NCBI RefSeq assembly: GCF_023715445.1
Contig: NZ_JAMBOD010000007.1
Coordinates: forward strand, 62,001-126,000
Length of the DNA: 64,000 nucleotides
From: Fictibacillus nanhaiensis
GTDB taxonomy: Bacteria > Bacillota > Bacilli > Bacillales > Fictibacillaceae
Direction of reading: 5' to 3'
The first letter of the stretch is position 1. The number at the start of each line of letters is the position of its first letter. Positions 63,352 to 64,000 of the stretch are shown one piece after another. Under the pieces are notes generated by a model, which had not been told where the DNA came from, did no database searches, and saw only the letters and a list, made by a program, of their open reading frames with translations. A program made the translations under genes and the position numbers.

Positions 63352-64000
63352 ATGGAACTAAAAGGAATTCACCACGTCTCTGCGTTGACGGCTAAAGCGC
63401 CTGAGAATTTTAAGTTTTATACAGAAGTGATGGGGCTCAGGCTGATCAAGAAAACCGTAAATCAGGATGATACGAGTGTTTATCATCTGTTTTATGGTGA
63501 TGAAAAAGGAAATCCGGGAACGGAGCTCACCTTTTTTGAGATTCCGATGGCCGGCCGCAACCATGACGGCAACAACTCTATCTCCGCAATTTCACTTCGT
63601 GTAAAAAACGATGCAGCGCTTAGCTATTGGGAGAAACGTTTAAAGGAGCACAGTCTTGAAACGGAAGAAATCAAAGACCGTGCAGGAAGAAAGACACTTG
63701 CTTTTCGTGATATTGAAGGCCAGCGCCTCATCTTGGTTTCTGATGAAAACAATAAAGGTGTCGCAGGCGGAAAACCTTGGATCAAGAGCACAACTCCAGA
63801 AGATGTGGCGATTATAGGTCTCGGTCCGGTACGATTAACTGTTCCAGCGGCTGAACCAACTATTCAGGTATTAATTGAGCTTTTAGGGTTCCGCCAAAAA
63901 GGGACATATACAGCAGAAGTTTCAGGTCAGCCTGATATTATCGTGCTGGAAACAGGCGAGGGTGGATCTGGTGCAGAAATTCATATTGAAGAACGAACGG
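63352..64000 (+). CDS. Ring-cleaving dioxygenase, VOC family (MhqA/MhqO-like), 3' truncated
   Basis: 216 residues are visible before the window ends. The glyoxalase/bleomycin-type fold starts GIHHVSALTAKAPENFKFY (metal His), then GTELTFFEIPMAGRN and FRDIEGQRLILVSDE. A second module begins with LGPVRLTVP. Similar B. subtilis proteins (MhqA, MhqE, MhqO) are thiol-stress-induced hydroquinone dioxygenases. The MhqR-type operator was not seen. The C-terminal third is outside the window. Confidence 0.85.
   Translation, partial: MELKGIHHVSALTAKAPENFKFYTEVMGLRLIKKTVNQDDTSVYHLFYGDEKGNPGTELTFFEIPMAGRNHDGNNSISAISLRVKNDAALSYWEKRLKEHSLETEEIKDRAGRKTLAFRDIEGQRLILVSDENNKGVAGGKPWIKSTTPEDVAIIGLGPVRLTVPAAEPTIQVLIELLGFRQKGTYTAEVSGQPDIIVLETGEGGSGAEIHIEERT

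Overview
The window looks like chromosomal DNA of a low-to-moderate GC, endospore-forming Bacillaceae. Pointers are strong AGGAGG-type ribosome binding sites with frequent GTG/TTG starts, an S-box (SAM) riboswitch, Fur 7-1-7 boxes, CcpA cre sites, many B. subtilis-type families, and a ~130-bp intergenic repeat of a kind I associate with Bacillaceae genomes. Gene content would fit Fictibacillus or a close relative, but I cannot fix the genus from sequence alone. No rRNA, tRNA, CRISPR array, prophage or insertion sequence was seen.

Layout. 1-9 kb: end of mscL, a small membrane-anchored protein, an FeS helicase with an N-terminal nuclease domain, two methyltransferases, a GNAT enzyme, an AbgT transporter with an M20 amidohydrolase, and an unusual repeat-rich basic protein. 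9-20 kb: divergent LysR regulator/MFS permease, a frameshifted FAD-linked oxidase with a half-size MFS protein, a decayed lipoprotein gene, and housekeeping enzymes (Nudix, HIT, aldo/keto reductase, DJ-1, alpha/beta hydrolase, GNAT, DUF6157-like, DUF421). 20-21.5 kb: an S-box riboswitch in front of a dimethyl sulfone monooxygenase (SfnG). 21.7-31.3 kb: a seven-gene, Fur-controlled NRPS-independent siderophore operon in the rhizobactin/schizokinen gene order, with an MFS protein as probable exporter; schizokinen is the likely product. 31.3-37.5 kb: an accessory stretch with several broken genes, a cluster of tiny membrane-protein ORFs, a phosphotransferase, a YqcI/YcgG protein, a nucleotidyltransferase and a DDAH-like hydrolase.

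40.5-53.6 kb is the metabolic centrepiece: an IclR regulator, a TRAP transporter (dctPQM) and a ten-gene operon for a complete 3-hydroxyanthranilate meta-cleavage pathway. It begins with an HpaB-family flavin monooxygenase, probably hydroxylating anthranilate, and ends at pyruvate and acetyl-CoA. An identical 19-bp palindrome lies upstream of the IclR gene and upstream of the monooxygenase gene and is the likely operator. cre sites precede both the TRAP genes and the catabolic genes. 54-64 kb: a manganese catalase, a NarL-type two-component system, a PepSY membrane protein and a SCO1-like lipoprotein, a flavodoxin-like protein, egtB-egtD (ergothioneine synthesis), a YnfA-family protein and the start of a ring-cleaving dioxygenase.

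Two kinds of non-coding structure recur. Three copies of a ~130-200 bp repeat with complementary ends lie at 37.5, 44.3 and 49.6 kb. Five intergenic arrays have a strict 20-21 nt period, each with its own core, and each lies just beyond a gene or operon end. Several genes carry single-base lesions, mostly losses from homopolymer runs. These may be pseudogenes or sequencing error, and the distinction affects how the annotation should be read.
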